64,000 bases of DNA, taken from assembly GCA_036571765.1 (NCBI GenBank), contig BROE01000023.1, positions 2,300,688 through 2,364,687 on the forward strand, in the 5' to 3' direction. How positions within the stretch are numbered: the first letter of the stretch is position 1; each line of letters starts with the position of its first letter. Shown here in pieces: positions 9,363 through 20,625 of the stretch. This stretch comes from Plecoglossus altivelis (lineage: Eukaryota > Chordata > Actinopteri > Osmeriformes > Plecoglossidae). A program made the position numbers and the translations under genes. Below the pieces are notes generated by a model, which worked only from the letters and a program-made list of their open reading frames with translations, was not told the DNA's origin and did no database searches.

Positions 9363-10241
9363 GTAAGTACAGTACGAAGCGGGTATTGATTTTTTTCCCC
9401 CGGAATTAGGTGCGGACGACAAAAGAAAACTGTAACACCCTCGTGCCGAAATGCTGAGCGAGATTTATTGAGGGGAATTACAGCATTTGAATTAAATTTA
9501 CAATACAAAAGTGAGCCAGGATTTGGCACATTTACTTTATCCTGAGCTAATAATTCTATTGAAATGAAGTTGCATGCTTTGACAATAAGTGGAACCAACC
9601 AGGAAAAAAAGCTACAAAAAAATGGAAATTTGCATTTAGCAAACAGAGATATAGTATAAGAGGGCATCTAACAGGCAGCTGTTGTGAAAAGCCCCAGGGA
9701 AAGAAGTGAGGAAAAAAAAGAGCTTACTAAATAATAATACTAGTCATAACAGGGCCTTCAACTATCTGCCTACGACAAGCACGATCACATGCATCGTTGC
9801 ATTTGAACTTTTAAACCCCCCAAAGTATTAAAAAGGGATTGTTTGCGCTAGAAGCTCCTCAGATAAAAACATACAACATGCCACTATATTGTTCTTCAAC
9901 ATTACAATCAAGTTGAGTTAATCATTCGTCGTCTTCGTTCCGCACGTTCCGTTGCTTCTCGGCATTAAAGACAAGCAGTAACATACTGTTCCAACGACCG
10001 CCCGCACAGGAACTTCAGGTACATGTCAACAGGAACAAAGTCGGAGTTGACGCTTCTCCCGCGGGGCACGTTTCCCATCGCCAAGCTGCGTTCAGGCTTC
10101 CCACGCCATGCTCTACTTGACCTGGGTCCTTCTTCTATTGTCGCTTTAATTCACCTCGCACACACGTCGCCGTGCGACACATAAACCCCCTGAACTGACT
10201 TCAAGTGTTTCCGTGCTCAATCATACACGTCTGCAATTTAG
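9363..10241. other. Non-coding, partly enhancer-like
   Basis: AT-rich unique sequence. The part at 9440-9640 is rich in AATTA and TTTATTG words and has an exact octamer ATTTGCAT at 9628. The remaining part has more CpG. No gene supported. Confidence 0.4.
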
Positions 10242-10251
10242 TGATTGACAG
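10242..10251 (+). promoter_or_regulatory. Exact PBX-MEIS/PREP decamer
   Basis: TGATTGACAG matches the published heterodimer consensus at all ten positions. It lies 130 bp before an AT-rich enhancer-like block, which supports a regulatory reading. Confidence 0.4.
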
Positions 10252-10379
10252 ACGCCCCCCTCAAAACAAGCGAAGCGGGCTTATTATTTTCACGCGGTTC
10301 CTGACGCAGCATATAATCACAACAAAACTGTACATGTCCCAGTGGGCCCCTCTCTCCAAGTTCCTCTGTTTCAAAACAG

Positions 10380-10575
10380 GAGCTCATGAAGCTAATCATT
10401 TAATTCATTAGGCAAATTAGGCAAATAAAGGGATGCCCTGGCGAAGGGAGAGAAGACCCCCGAACAAGGAGGCAAATTGAGTGCATCGGGCGCGGGGATA
10501 TTGAGATTGACACTCAAGTATTTACTGGTATATTGGAGCAACGGGGTCGAGGATGTCGATTAGCATATTGGGGGT
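10380..10575. promoter_or_regulatory. Enhancer-like block, homeodomain-rich
   Basis: Dense homeodomain-type words (GCTAATCATTTAATTCATTAG at its start, then ATTAGGCAAAT) lead into unique sequence with TATTTACTGG (forkhead-like) and GATTAGCATATTG. No open frame of interest on either strand. Confidence 0.33.
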
Positions 10576-10599
10576 GGACAGGTGATGAGGTCTGGTGAG

Positions 10600-10765
10600 G
10601 CATCCATGGTGTCTTGTGTTTGTTTGTGTAAGTGTGCGCATGTGTGTAAGAATAGGGATGTGCCCGTGTGTTTGCTTGCTTGGGTAGAGAGAGAGTGAGA
10701 ATTAGTACGAAATATAATTGCCCAGATAGCATGACCTGAGTGTGAGTCTGCGTGTGAAAGTGTTC
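10600..10765. repeat. Imperfect GT-rich region
   Basis: Scattered GTGT, TGTG and GAGTGAG words give HTHTHK-type frames on the minus strand. Confidence 0.7.
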
Positions 10766-11288
10766 TTGTGTGCTGTCTGTTCCTACCCTCACTCCCCTCC
10801 CTCACCCCCCTCCCTCCCCCCTCTCTCCCCCCTCAGCCTGTCCTCTTGTGTGGGTGTATTTTTGCAGAAAGCCTCAGGTACAATAGGCAGAATGGTCAAT
10901 TACCTGTCATAGTTATGTGCCAAGCAGTACACACGCACACACACACGCTGAGCACTTTGCTCCAGGCGAACGTCTGGCTTCCTCAACCCCCCCCACCACC
11001 ACCACCACCACAGTGTGGCTAAATCTGCTTCCATTTTTTGATGTATGTGGTGGGGCTCTTATTATGAGGAATGTGTCAGCTCCCCACCTCCTCTTGTCTC
11101 ACAGAGTGGTCTACGGGGCGTCATCCATTACTGTCAGACCGCCTTTGATTCCACGGAACGGAATAAATATCAAATCCTTCCTTGGGCATTTCACAAGCAC
11201 GTAAACGCATGATGAATGGCCGTACCATGGGTTCAGAAGGTGTTTTTTGGGGGCGGGGGGAGGGTGGGGAATGCGTTACTTCATCAGC
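10766..11288. other. Non-coding, pyrimidine and CA/CCA patches
   Basis: CT/C-rich DNA at 10781-10832, CA repeat at 10930-10946 and a (CCA)n tract near 10990-11010. Unique DNA follows. No gene. Confidence 0.5.
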
Positions 11289-11322
11289 GGGGGGGTGGGG
11301 GGGGGGGGGGGGGGGGGGGGGG
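11289..11322. repeat. G7-T-G26 homopolymer tract
   Basis: Seven Gs, one T and then 26 consecutive Gs. This is the longest homopolymer in the window and a strong G-quadruplex candidate. It forces polyglycine in one plus-strand frame, which is an artefact. Its length may be misassembled. Confidence 0.95.
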
Positions 11323-12299
11323 TGCTTTGGTCTTGGATGCTTGTTCGCGGCTAGCTTGTTTACTCTCTCCTCTCCTCCGCTCCTGTCTCGCTGGCATGTT
11401 TGCCTATTTCTGCCTGCCCCCCCCCCCTTTTCACCCTCACTCCCCCCGACTCAATCTGCCTCTCTTCATCGTCTCTACTCCAAGTTGGAATCCATCATTG
11501 AGTTAATCCGGGGAGCTCTCGTGGTTCTCGTCTCTGCCTGGCTATGCAGGACATGTCCCCAGGGCATCCCATCCTTTTTTTCCCATCCTTCTTCAGATGG
11601 GTAGAAAGTGGACTGACTCTGACAGTTGTGTACAAGCTGATGTACAAACACGGTCGCTACGACCGCTAGCCAGCTGTGAGCGGAGGCTATGAGGGAGCGA
11701 TCTGAGCATCTTTCATGATCTCGGCGCGTTTGCGTGTGCATGTGGTTTTCTAAGTGCACGAAGCATGTCTGATCGTGTGTGTGGTGTGTGCCACGGTGCC
11801 CATGTTTGATGGGCGTCATCGTGTGAGTGTATGTGTCAGGACTGTCGGTGTGCGTGTGCGTGTGTGTGATGGTGAGGGGAGACAAGGGACCTTAACAGGA
11901 TTACCATCCTAAAGTAGGCCAGTGTCCTCCTGGGTACACAGTAAATGCCCATTGGGGGTAGAGAGAGTGGAGAGATCCCCCCCACCCCCACCCCATCACT
12001 GCACCAAAGATTTACACCCTCGTAGAATCTTCTAGAACATCTGGGCCTTGTCTGGAGCGAGGGCTCACCCCAGGGCGTTAGATAGGGTTTTCCCTGGGCA
12101 ACCTATCGAATGGGCCGATCTCCAACGTACGACCTCATCCCAAGTGCTCGCAGTCTATTTATCTCCCGCAGGCTTTTTTTAATGCTAACCGACGTTGCTG
12201 TCACCCCACAAACGCAACACTGGTTTAGGGAGGTGATGGATTGCTACTGATCTCGTCCGATGCATAAACACAACTAAGTCAAGGTCAGAGGAGGAATAG
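11323..12299. other. Non-coding, includes GT-rich tract
   Basis: CT-rich DNA at 11365-11465, unique sequence, then a GT-rich tract at 11755-11872. The 11890-12299 part is unique and uninformative. The 140-codon and 136-codon frames here are low complexity. Confidence 0.5.
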
Positions 12300-12590
12300 G
12301 GGTGATAACATCAGAGTTGTGTGGGCGTCAGCCAATAAAGCAGGTTTAGGTGCAATTCCTCCTCACATCTGCATTCAAGAACCATTGTTTGGTGGAGAGT
12401 TACGGCGTCGAGCGGTTTATTATGCAACCTATTGTCCTGGCAGTTATTCTTTCCAGCTCTCTGGCTGGTGAGCAGTAAATTAACCTCTTCATAATGTCCC
12501 TGTTTCACCACGATCGATGAGGGCAGAGCATAAAGACAGACGCGTGACGTATCGTTAGGGGCAGGACCCATCCCAAATGAGAAGGGGAGA
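12300..12590. promoter_or_regulatory. Enhancer-like block
   Basis: Contains CCAATAAAG (12330), ACCATTGTTTGG (SOX-like, 12382), GGTTTATTATGCAA (HOX-like, 12414) and CTATTGTCC (SOX-like, 12429). Sequence texture is that of vertebrate conserved non-coding elements. Lies about 0.7-1.2 kb downstream of the signal-peptide exon in the transcript direction, so it may be intronic. Confidence 0.35.
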
Positions 12591-12689
12591 TGGAATCATA
12601 CTAAGGATGCCAGCTGGGAGAATTAGCTGAGATCAGCACCGCAGCTGAAGATTCAGACAAAAAAAAGTGAAGATTAAAAAAATATATAT

Positions 12690-13150
12690 AAAAATATTCA
12701 ATTTGCTTGCAAATCTCCAAATTAATGGCTTTGCTGTATCAAATTAACATCTTTACGGGCCACTGCACCCACCCCACCCCCTCCAACCACCACCATCACT
12801 TTCCCACTACCAAGACCCTGCTTTCCTGTTGTTCATTTCAACTCCTCCACCTATTTCTCTTTAATCTCCATTTAAATGACTTAATTTACTTTGCCTGTGA
12901 AAAGCGTTTAAAGTGTTTTAGTGTAGATTTTTTTTATGATTTTCCTGATGGCTTTAATGATTTAGACGCTGGGACCAGTGAGCCAGTCTGATTCCTTTCG
13001 CCCACTTTCGTGTTTTACGCTCTCATTTACAAAGTGATGGGATGTAATTAATTTGGGAGTGGTTTGAAGTGATCGCTATTGTCGTGAAAGGGAAACACGC
13101 ATTCCATGAGATCCATGAGCTGGCTAAATAGCAGCCAAATTAAGGACCTC
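12690..13150. promoter_or_regulatory. AT-rich enhancer-like intronic block
   Basis: Long AT-rich unique region with CAAATTAATGG, AAATTAAC, TTTAAATGACTTAATTTAC and GTAATTAATTTGG words. A C-rich patch at 12767-12800 interrupts it. It abuts the signal-peptide exon and would be in its first downstream intron. Confidence 0.3.
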
Positions 13151-13233
13151 AGCACACACACACAAGCAGTTTACCCTTCAACCCCCCCATCCAGTCCCAC
13201 TCTTCCACCCTGGTGGCCTCTGGCATGGCTTAC

Positions 13234-13288
13234 CCAGAGCTGCTGGCGCAAACAGGCTGGCGAGGAGGAGCAGGCGTGCAGTCCACAT
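13234..13288 (-). CDS. Signal-peptide exon of an unidentified secreted or membrane protein
   Basis: The first ATG of this exon (13288-13286, context GAGGCC-ATG with G at -3) encodes MWTARLLLLASLFAPAAL followed by the first base of a Gly codon. A charged n-region (R5), a Leu-rich core and a small-residue c-region (APAALG) make a textbook cleavable signal peptide. The frame is cut in phase 1 by the donor GTAAGC at 13233. A phase-1 intron directly after the signal peptide is typical of Ig-superfamily receptors, FGF receptors, hyalectans and similar ectodomain proteins, but I cannot assign the gene. The rest of the protein must lie at lower coordinates. Frames in this interval other than this one are shadows. 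Confidence 0.65.
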
Positions 13289-13476
13289 GGCCTCCCCTCT
13301 CTCCTCTCTCTCCTCCGCCCGCTGCTTGATCTGTCCAGCCGAGGGCTCAGGACTTCCCTGGCGCGCCCGACACGAGTGCTGTCCTCTACGGCTCCTCTCC
13401 GCTGCGGCAGCCCTGGTACGGTCCCGAGAGGGCTGTTGCTATCCCGCTCTGCTCCAGTCACCGCCTGAATCCTATC
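13289..13476 (-). other. 5'UTR part of the signal-peptide exon
   Basis: The acceptor is a long pyrimidine tract ending CTCCTCTCCCAG just before 13476. The 188 nt between it and the start codon are GC-rich and contain no ATG, which favours the ATG at 13288 as the true start. The presence of an acceptor implies at least one non-coding exon upstream, at higher coordinates, so the promoter of this gene is elsewhere. Confidence 0.55.
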
Positions 13477-14093
13477 CTGGGAGAGGAGGAAGAGAAAAGA
13501 GAGTGTCTTCATCGTCACACCAACGAAATAGGAGATCCGGTTTCTCAGCCACTTGAAAATCAAGAACTGGTGAACTTACAGTACACACATGAAATACGCA
13601 GGGGGGGGGACGTTTTCTGTCCTTGTTTGATGTTTTTTTACGAGCACTTTGGAGTTTTACAGCCACTCCACCAAAATGTTGTAAATTCACATCTTTGTCA
13701 GAGGCAGAGTCATTTGTGCATTTCCCAGCATGGGAGATCAGAAGTCCACTGCTGAATCACTGGGTCATTCAAAGCAGCCATGAGCGCAATCAACTACCCA
13801 GTGTTGACACTGAATCCCAGACCACAGAGGTCATTATGGGATTGCATTGGCGCTCATTGTGGTGTCAACAACCCATAGATAGCAAGTGACAGGCTCACCA
13901 CAGTGCTCTCGTAAGATGCTGGGAGTAGAAGTCTATTTTGGAAGTGCTTAATGATCGTTGTCATCAAGAACAGGGTGACATTTCTCCACTCCAACGGGTG
14001 TGCAGAGGAAATCTCACAGTTTGCGGTTTGCCTGCTGAGGAAAGCTCACCAGCTTTCACAAACGCTCATTGTGCGCCCGTGAAACGCCTGTTC
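13477..14093. other. Probable intron of the minus-strand gene
   Basis: Unique sequence of mixed composition with a G run at 13602-13609. No coding exon or element recognised. Confidence 0.4.
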
Positions 14094-14108
14094 TTGTTCC
14101 AGGAACAA
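14094..14108. promoter_or_regulatory. Perfect palindrome with STAT-type core
   Basis: TTGTTCCAGGAACAA is a perfect 15-bp palindrome around one central base. Its core TTCCAGGAA fits the STAT (GAS) consensus TTCNNNGAA. STAT binding to such sites is established; use here is inferred. Confidence 0.35.
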
Positions 14109-14179
14109 CAAAATGGCTTCCCACTCGTGCAGACCAGTCTGCACAGGCCCGGTTGACCACTTGACCTTTCGCGGAGCAC

Positions 14180-14285
14180 ATGACGAGGTCTCGAAGGGTG
14201 AACTCATGACATCGGCCGGCTACATCATCGTTGCTCTATTGCTAACTAATTAGCATTTTGAGACCGCTGAGCTCACGGGGAGGCT
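14180..14285. promoter_or_regulatory. Small enhancer-like block
   Basis: Unique, balanced DNA with GCTAACTAATTAGC (palindromic homeodomain core TAATTA) near 14240-14253 and several CpGs. Function inferred from texture only. Confidence 0.22.
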
Positions 14286-15589
14286 ATGCTCTGACACTAG
14301 TCCAACGTGTTGATTGGAACTTTTTTTTTTAAGCCTTTCTATTTCTCTATAAAAACCATATTTCCACAAACTGCATGCAGAATTTCAAATCGAAACCACA
14401 ATAGTTTGGTCGGTAACTGTTTCCCGTGGTTTCATCCTATGAGGTTCAAAAGATGACATGAATATAGATGGAATGTAACTCCAGATATTAAGGTTAAGAT
14501 AGTTTTAGCAAATAAGCTGCCTATAACAATGTTCTAAGCATCAACGCTGATCTGCTACAGCAGTTTCATCCCTGTGCATAATGATTATGGATATAATCCG
14601 CAGACAATGTTTATATCCTTTGTAATGGTGTTATCGTAGTCCCATTAGGCCTTTATGCTGCACTTTGCACAGTAAATATAGAAATGTTTCCATGACTAAA
14701 TGTCTAAAACATAATCATGTTTCAAAAAGGTCAATTTGCAAACACAGAAGAACATGAGCAAAGAAATAACGTAATCAGAAACAAATACAAAATCCAAAGT
14801 GACCGTGATGAGATTATGTTCGCATTCTTCCCTCCCTGCTACCAGAATCTCAATCTCAATCTGAAACGTTTGTCATCGGTCTCGTGGTGCCCCCCCCACT
14901 TGTCCATAATCTACATTGCTTTGGTGCACGACATTTTCAGATCTCGTAATCTAGTTGTGAATCCCAGTCCAAAATCCATCCTAGATTAGAATAATCAGAT
15001 TGTGAAAGGCAGACATTATTGGGGTTAACTGAGTAGGGATTTACTTGACCTAACAAAAAGAGTGTAAGTGTGTTGGGGGGTGGTGGGGGTTAATGAATCT
15101 GTGCTCACCATGCTAATATCTCACTCTGGACATTCCTCCTGTGCTGCAGACATGTGTAAACTAAAAATCCAAAGGTGATGACTTGGCAGCAGATCTAGTT
15201 CTGTCAAGACAATTGTCAAAGAGGCAAAACGTGGACTAAACTTGAGTCAAGCATACTGTCTATCAGATCAAGTTTGTGCCCTGTGAATTGGGGCCATATT
15301 CCGAGATGAAACCAAGACAACTTGAAAGGAGAGCTCACCAGCCACATGAGCACAGTTCATATATTCAAGGCGGCACCCTATCACCGTTTTCCCTGTCATC
15401 AACTTCAGCAACGTGCCCTCTCTTCAGAGCTCTGTGCTCAAACTGTCAGAAAAAATACAGAGAGCTAGTCCACAGAGTGACAGAAGGTATTGCTGTGACA
15501 GGGGACAATGAGATATCCAGACGACCATGACCCACGGACATGCAAACGTCCCCTTCGCTCTACCTCAGGGTTGTGAGGGAGTTGTGTGC
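14286..15589. other. Non-coding, nothing recognised
   Basis: AT-rich unique DNA (14300-15000), a short G/GT-rich patch near 15070-15090, then mixed sequence. No supportable gene or repeat family. Confidence 0.5.
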
Positions 15590-15800
15590 GAGAGGAGCGC
15601 GACCAAATGGCACACAGTGCCGCTGTGTTCACTTTGCACAGCTATGCAATAGCGTTGACTTTCCCAAGGGCCGCAGGATATGACAGGCGCTCCTCACAGC
15701 TGCCCTTCCAAGTCTCCTTATCACAGCAGCTCATTTGCTTCCTTCTGAAGAGCGAGCGGGGAGCGGTGGTAGACAACTACAACCACCAAGGAGCACATCT
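15590..15800. promoter_or_regulatory. Enhancer-like block
   Basis: Balanced unique sequence with CACAGTG/CACAGCTG-type E-box words and CATTTGC. An 85-codon-scale open frame crosses it but shows no domain. Confidence 0.22.
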
Positions 15801-16039
15801 CAAAATGCACTGTGAGAGAATGTGAGAGATTTGGACAAGATTCGACACCCAGGAAGCGTAACGCCCAAAACCCAGAAAAAGAGTTGCCAACTCTTGTTTT
15901 TCGGAGGAGCCTCGATGATGCATCTCTCTCTCCGCTGACATTTCAAGGGGTTGTTTGTTCGTTTCTGTTTTCTCCCTCTCCTTTTTTTCCCTCCTCCTCT
16001 TTCCTTTCAGATGAGCCGCTCAACATCGCTGGTTGAGAC

Positions 16040-16200
16040 GCCCGCATCTACCACTTCAATTAGTCCACTTCATTGCAGCCTCAGAGTCTAAACTGCAAAC
16101 TTTTTAATCAGTGTTGTTGTTTGTCTTTATTTTAGTATGCTGCCAGTGCCAACGGGGCCAGTTGAATCCTGACGGTTCTAATTAATTGAGTTTTTCTGGT
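16040..16200. promoter_or_regulatory. Enhancer-like block
   Basis: TCAATTAGTCC, TTTTTAATCAG and TCTAATTAATTGAG give three homeodomain-type clusters in 160 bp, bounded on one side by a CT-rich tract and on the other by a C run at 16210. Confidence 0.27.
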
Positions 16201-18255
16201 TGAAATCCGCCCCCCCCCCTCCCCTCCCTTCTTCCAGAAAAACACGCAAAGTTAGTCAAGAGGGGGGGAATCACACAAACGATGCGGTCTTTAAAAAAAC
16301 AAAAAAAGTTAGGAGACTAACGAGGACAAAAAGGGAGAGGGAAAGTTGTGGATCTCGAGCACAGTGGAGAGAAAATTGCCTGTTCGTCCACCAGGCTGAT
16401 TTGTGTCTGTGAAAAGGATGGAGAACAGAACGCAACAGCAGCGATAGCCCATCGTTCAGTTGTAATGGATTTGGTATTGATCTGCCGAAGTCATATCTGG
16501 TGAGCGTTACTTAATATATACAGAACAGCAGAATATCTACTTTTGCAAATGTATAAGTATGTCAACCTCGATGTATTGAGTGGTTGTACTTGGTCAGGTT
16601 GCACTGAACGTATGCAGATCTTTAAAGGAATACACACATTCTCAAAAAGTCACTGAGACCTTGCAAAAGCCTAAAGATATGTTTGAAGGCTAATTAAATG
16701 TCACAATGAACTCCTAGTGAACAATGCCCAGTGTGAAAATCAACAAGGAAAAACTGTCTCCCTCAGTACAGCTTGACTGCCAGACACCTTTAGCTACCCC
16801 CAGTACTGACATCCTCTTTTGTTGCTAGCACCTTCCAAGGTATTAAGATGGAAATGCGCAGATGGGTATAATGTGTTTTCTCAAACTCCTGTTATTTCCT
16901 TGTTTGACAAAACAACATGAAAACACCGGCTGGTAATGGCGGGGCACAATGGGAAAATCTTCATAACATCCCATTTAAAAACATCATTCAGTGCAATCAA
17001 CTAGGCAGGGTTTTTGTGCTCATTTCTGTGGACTTTGAGCAGACAGGGCTGTCTTCCATCATGGATTATGTTCTTAGAGAATCAGATGGTGGCCTGGGTT
17101 TCTGCTACATGCAAGCCCTGACCCAGGTGCTGCTGCTACGAAGCAGAACATCTAGTTTTCCTCCAAACAACGTGCCACAGACCAGGGGTTACGCAGCTTC
17201 AAAGCAATCCGACGCGCAATCTGTTATGACGTGAGGCTCTGTTTGCATTATTCGCTTGAAATCCATCCATCGTTCCCACCTTTTGCTGTTTGAGGTGTAC
17301 GCACTGTCACGCCCGAATGAGCTCACCTTTGCATAGCTCTGGAGAAGATGTGGTCTCCAAACTTCGGCTGGTGACAATCAAACACGGTCGCAGTATCCAT
17401 GGGGAAACTTGTGCGACAGCCTGGTTGTGTCGTGTATCGGCATGTCAGAAACCGTCTGAAGGAAACCGGTTCAAGTTTGGTTACGCAACTGCCTGCAAGT
17501 TATTGACACTCCGACGGTGCAGAACAGCAAGGTTTGTTTCCCCCCTCGATAGAACCTAATAATATATTAATAATGCGTCGCGCATTATCAAGTAAGCAGT
17601 GACGTCCGTTGTAACGCCAACACTTCTCGACACACACCCACAAATCTTTCAACTTAACCCCCCCCCCCCCCTCCAAGAAAATAGATAAATCATTTGTTCA
17701 AAAGAAGTGCAAAAGGAGTTTGAGTCCTCGTGAGCGTGCGGTATTACGTTTCCTAACACCTGTTGTTGAGGCTTACAGTATCTGGGTATAGCGATAACCG
17801 CCAAGTCACCACCTACAATTAGTTCCAGTTGCCCCATCTCTCTCTCCCATGCAAATGAAACTAAAGCCGTTTCATTAGGCAGGAATGAGCCCTATGTGCA
17901 CCATACAATGCTTCCCCAACAAAGTGTAACCCGATCTTCAATGTTATCTGATGGGGGCATGCTAAGTATGATGTTACCAGTCACGCCTGCTTGAATCACT
18001 CCTACATGCACTGTCTAATAAACCAGAGATAGATTTTCAGGGTTAAACACACGCTCAGATTTTCTAGCATGTTCCATGGATAGATGGTATCAGGATAAAA
18101 AGCTGGCGGAGAGAGGGTTTGAACATGATGGTTTATGATTGGTGATGAGATTGTGTTTATGCTAATGGTTATCACACCTAAGATGAAGTTGAATATTAAA
18201 TAGGGTCTGAATACCTATTTTTGAAAAAGAGGACATTTGCTTATGAATATTGTGA
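16201..18255. other. Non-coding, one octamer site
   Basis: Mixed unique DNA. A C run lies at 17660-17671 and an exact octamer ATGCAAAT at 17848-17855 next to AAACTAAAG. The 105-codon frame at 16917-17234 is not low complexity but matches nothing I know and lacks clear splice borders. Confidence 0.4.
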
Positions 18256-18332
18256 CCTACGCAACACAAACACACAAGCACATACACAAACACACGGATA
18301 CACATAGATACACAAGCACACGAATACACACA
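18256..18332. repeat. AC-rich degenerate repeat
   Basis: Runs of ACACAAACACACAAGCAC-like units with GGATACACATAGATACAC variants. A decayed AC minisatellite. Confidence 0.8.
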
Positions 18333-18584
18333 AAGGAATAAAATGAATCGCCATTACCATTATTAAATGTATGAATGCACACAATAGGCTGAATTACGTT
18401 GTCACACTAGGGACAAAATGGAAGCTCGCAAGCGTAAAGTGAATAAATGCAGATGCTCAGTATGAATGCTAAGGAAACCTGCCATGACACAGTGTCTCTA
18501 TTATAATGCAAAGCTCAGGCCTATCCATTTTCCGCTCCCATTTTGCTCTCCCTCTTTCAATCTTTTGCTCTTACACTCTCCCTC

Positions 18585-18611
18585 CCTTTTCCTCCCTCTA
18601 CCTCCCTCCCT

Positions 18612-18686
<75 letters not shown>

Positions 18687-18788
18687 TTTCACTCCCTCTC
18701 TACCTCCTGTTCTGTCTCCCTCTCTGCATCTTTCCCTCTTGATTCCATTCTCCCTCCCTCTACCGGTGTGTCTCTCTCTCACTCTCTC

Positions 18789-18829
<41 letters not shown>

Positions 18830-18832
18830 CAG
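18585..18832. repeat. Long (CT)n polypyrimidine tract
   Basis: About 250 bp, with an almost pure (CT)n core at 18616-18672 and CCCT-rich edges. It produces long spurious frames on both strands (SLSLSL and REREREREG). Confidence 0.97.
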
Positions 18833-20173
18833 TCTCTCAACATATCTCACCTAATGCGGCACAAATGGATCTCAGAGAGAAAAGGGATATTGTGGGATAG
18901 AAAGAGAGACGTAGAGAGAGAGGGGTGGACAGGGTGGGGGCGTAGGAGCTGGAATTTCAAGATCATGAATTGTTATAAGTGCCCCCACCGGAGAGGGGCA
19001 GGTGGGAGGGGGGGGAGGGGTGTCGAGCTACAACCCTAGCAGCTCTGTCATCACGGTGCGTGAGGTAGTCAGGTTACCATGGTAACCCTTACCTGTTGGC
19101 TGTTCCGTCGCCCTCTCTCCGCGGGCAACCGGAATGCTGGGCACACAAGCCCTGGCACCCGACTCAGGGGCTGAGGAAGGTGCCGGAAGGGGACAGAAAA
19201 ACCACCCAAGTGAAACGCATTTCTGCCTCTCCCCATCTTTTTCAATCCATTTTCTTTATTCTTTTCCTGTCCTTTAATCTAACATGCTGAAAATGTTCGG
19301 AGTAGACAGGAAGATGAATGTTAGTAATGTGAACTGAGGGTTTGAACGAGTGACACATCACAAGAAGGCTCCAACAAAACAGAATAAGACATTCACAGTG
19401 GGTCTACATGTACACTGTTATGGAACAGGTCAATAGAGCTTATGGGTACATTATAGCTGACTAAGCCAGTCTCCTATAGATGGCGATTGGATATTGGCTG
19501 AACAGTTGGCCGTGATGGATGTGCTATAGAGGTAACATGACATCATCATGAGAAAGCTTATGTAGCAGGTACGCATGTGGATTTTTTAATAAGTATGATA
19601 GTACATAGTACATCCATGTCCATGTTGGCCCTCCCTGATTGGATGAACTTGTAGATAATCAAATCTGATTGGCTCCCCCCCTTTTGAAAACTCAGGTTCA
19701 TTTGTTTTGTGAGTTAACAGACCGCAGTCAAAGGTCAGCACAGGCAGCTACAAGCTGAACAGCCTGTTGATCGTGCGGACAATCAAGGTCGCGGTCTGTT
19801 AGACATGTAACAAAGCCAAACCGTTTCACTAATTACTTTTGTAATCTGATATGGCATTTTGGCACAAGGCCTATAGCAAAGTGACTGACATCTGACAGAC
19901 CTGCTATCCAAACTGAGTAGCGTCCGAGTCAATGGCTTCCCATTTCTTCTACCCCCCCCACTGCTCTCTCTCCAACTGACTGGCTGAGGTCTCAATCTCC
20001 ATTTTGTCTTGGAAATATTCCCTCTCGCTCTCTGTTTGCATATTATTTTCTATTCAAACCAGACTGGTCCGCCTGAAACCAACTCAAATTGAGTCCTTGA
20101 GTCACAAACCCATTCAAATCCATTCAAAGGGCCGCCTGTCAACACAGACACTTCACTCAGAGCCAGTTCCAAG

Positions 20174-20179
<6 letters not shown>
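18833..20179. other. Non-coding, nothing recognised
   Basis: A purine/G-rich section (18875-19022) is followed by unique DNA. A MITE or SINE was not identified. No coding frame supported. Confidence 0.5.

Positions 20180-20219
<40 letters not shown>
20180..20219. repeat. (GA)n microsatellite
   Basis: About 20 uninterrupted GA units. Confidence 0.97.
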
Positions 20220-20223
<4 letters not shown>

Positions 20224-20469
20224 CACAAATAAAAACAGCAATTTGAGCGAAGGCTTTCAAACGAGGGAACTGAGAATTTAAACCTGAACAACACACATCC
20301 CTATGGTGCATAAGTTTCAATCTCATTATCAGTTACAATGTGAAGTATTTGAAAGATAATGGCATGTGATAAAGCTTTTAATCTACATAGGCTTATTTCA
20401 AGGCCGATATGTTAAAATCTCCCACAAAGCACAATGAACAGTCAATGAAAATTTACATCACAATACGCT

Positions 20470-20625
20470 GCTGTTATTTTTTTCTCCATTAATTACCGTG
20501 TTATGTTTTGGCGCCGTAATGAAAGCCAGCTGGATGTTACCCGCAGTGTGGGATAGGCTCTGAACGAACGGGTAACTGGAGGTACGACCGCGCTCTGCAT
20601 TCTAAGCAACGACTGTGGTCACCAC
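20470..20625. promoter_or_regulatory. Enhancer-like block
   Basis: CCATTAATTACCG and GCCGTAATGAAAGCCAGCTGG (homeodomain and E-box words) lie in balanced, CpG-containing unique sequence between AT-rich and G-rich DNA. Confidence 0.27.

Noticed and set aside
11182..11604. 140-codon frame with a polyglycine run
   Set aside because: Produced by the G26 homopolymer.
13171..13563. 130-codon minus-strand frame over the signal-peptide exon
   Set aside because: It uses another frame, crosses both splice sites and gives Arg/Ser/Gly-rich residues. The shorter frame from the ATG at 13288 fits the splice and signal evidence better.
18466..18900. 144-codon frame and its opposite-strand partner
   Set aside because: Both are translations of (CT)n/(GA)n.
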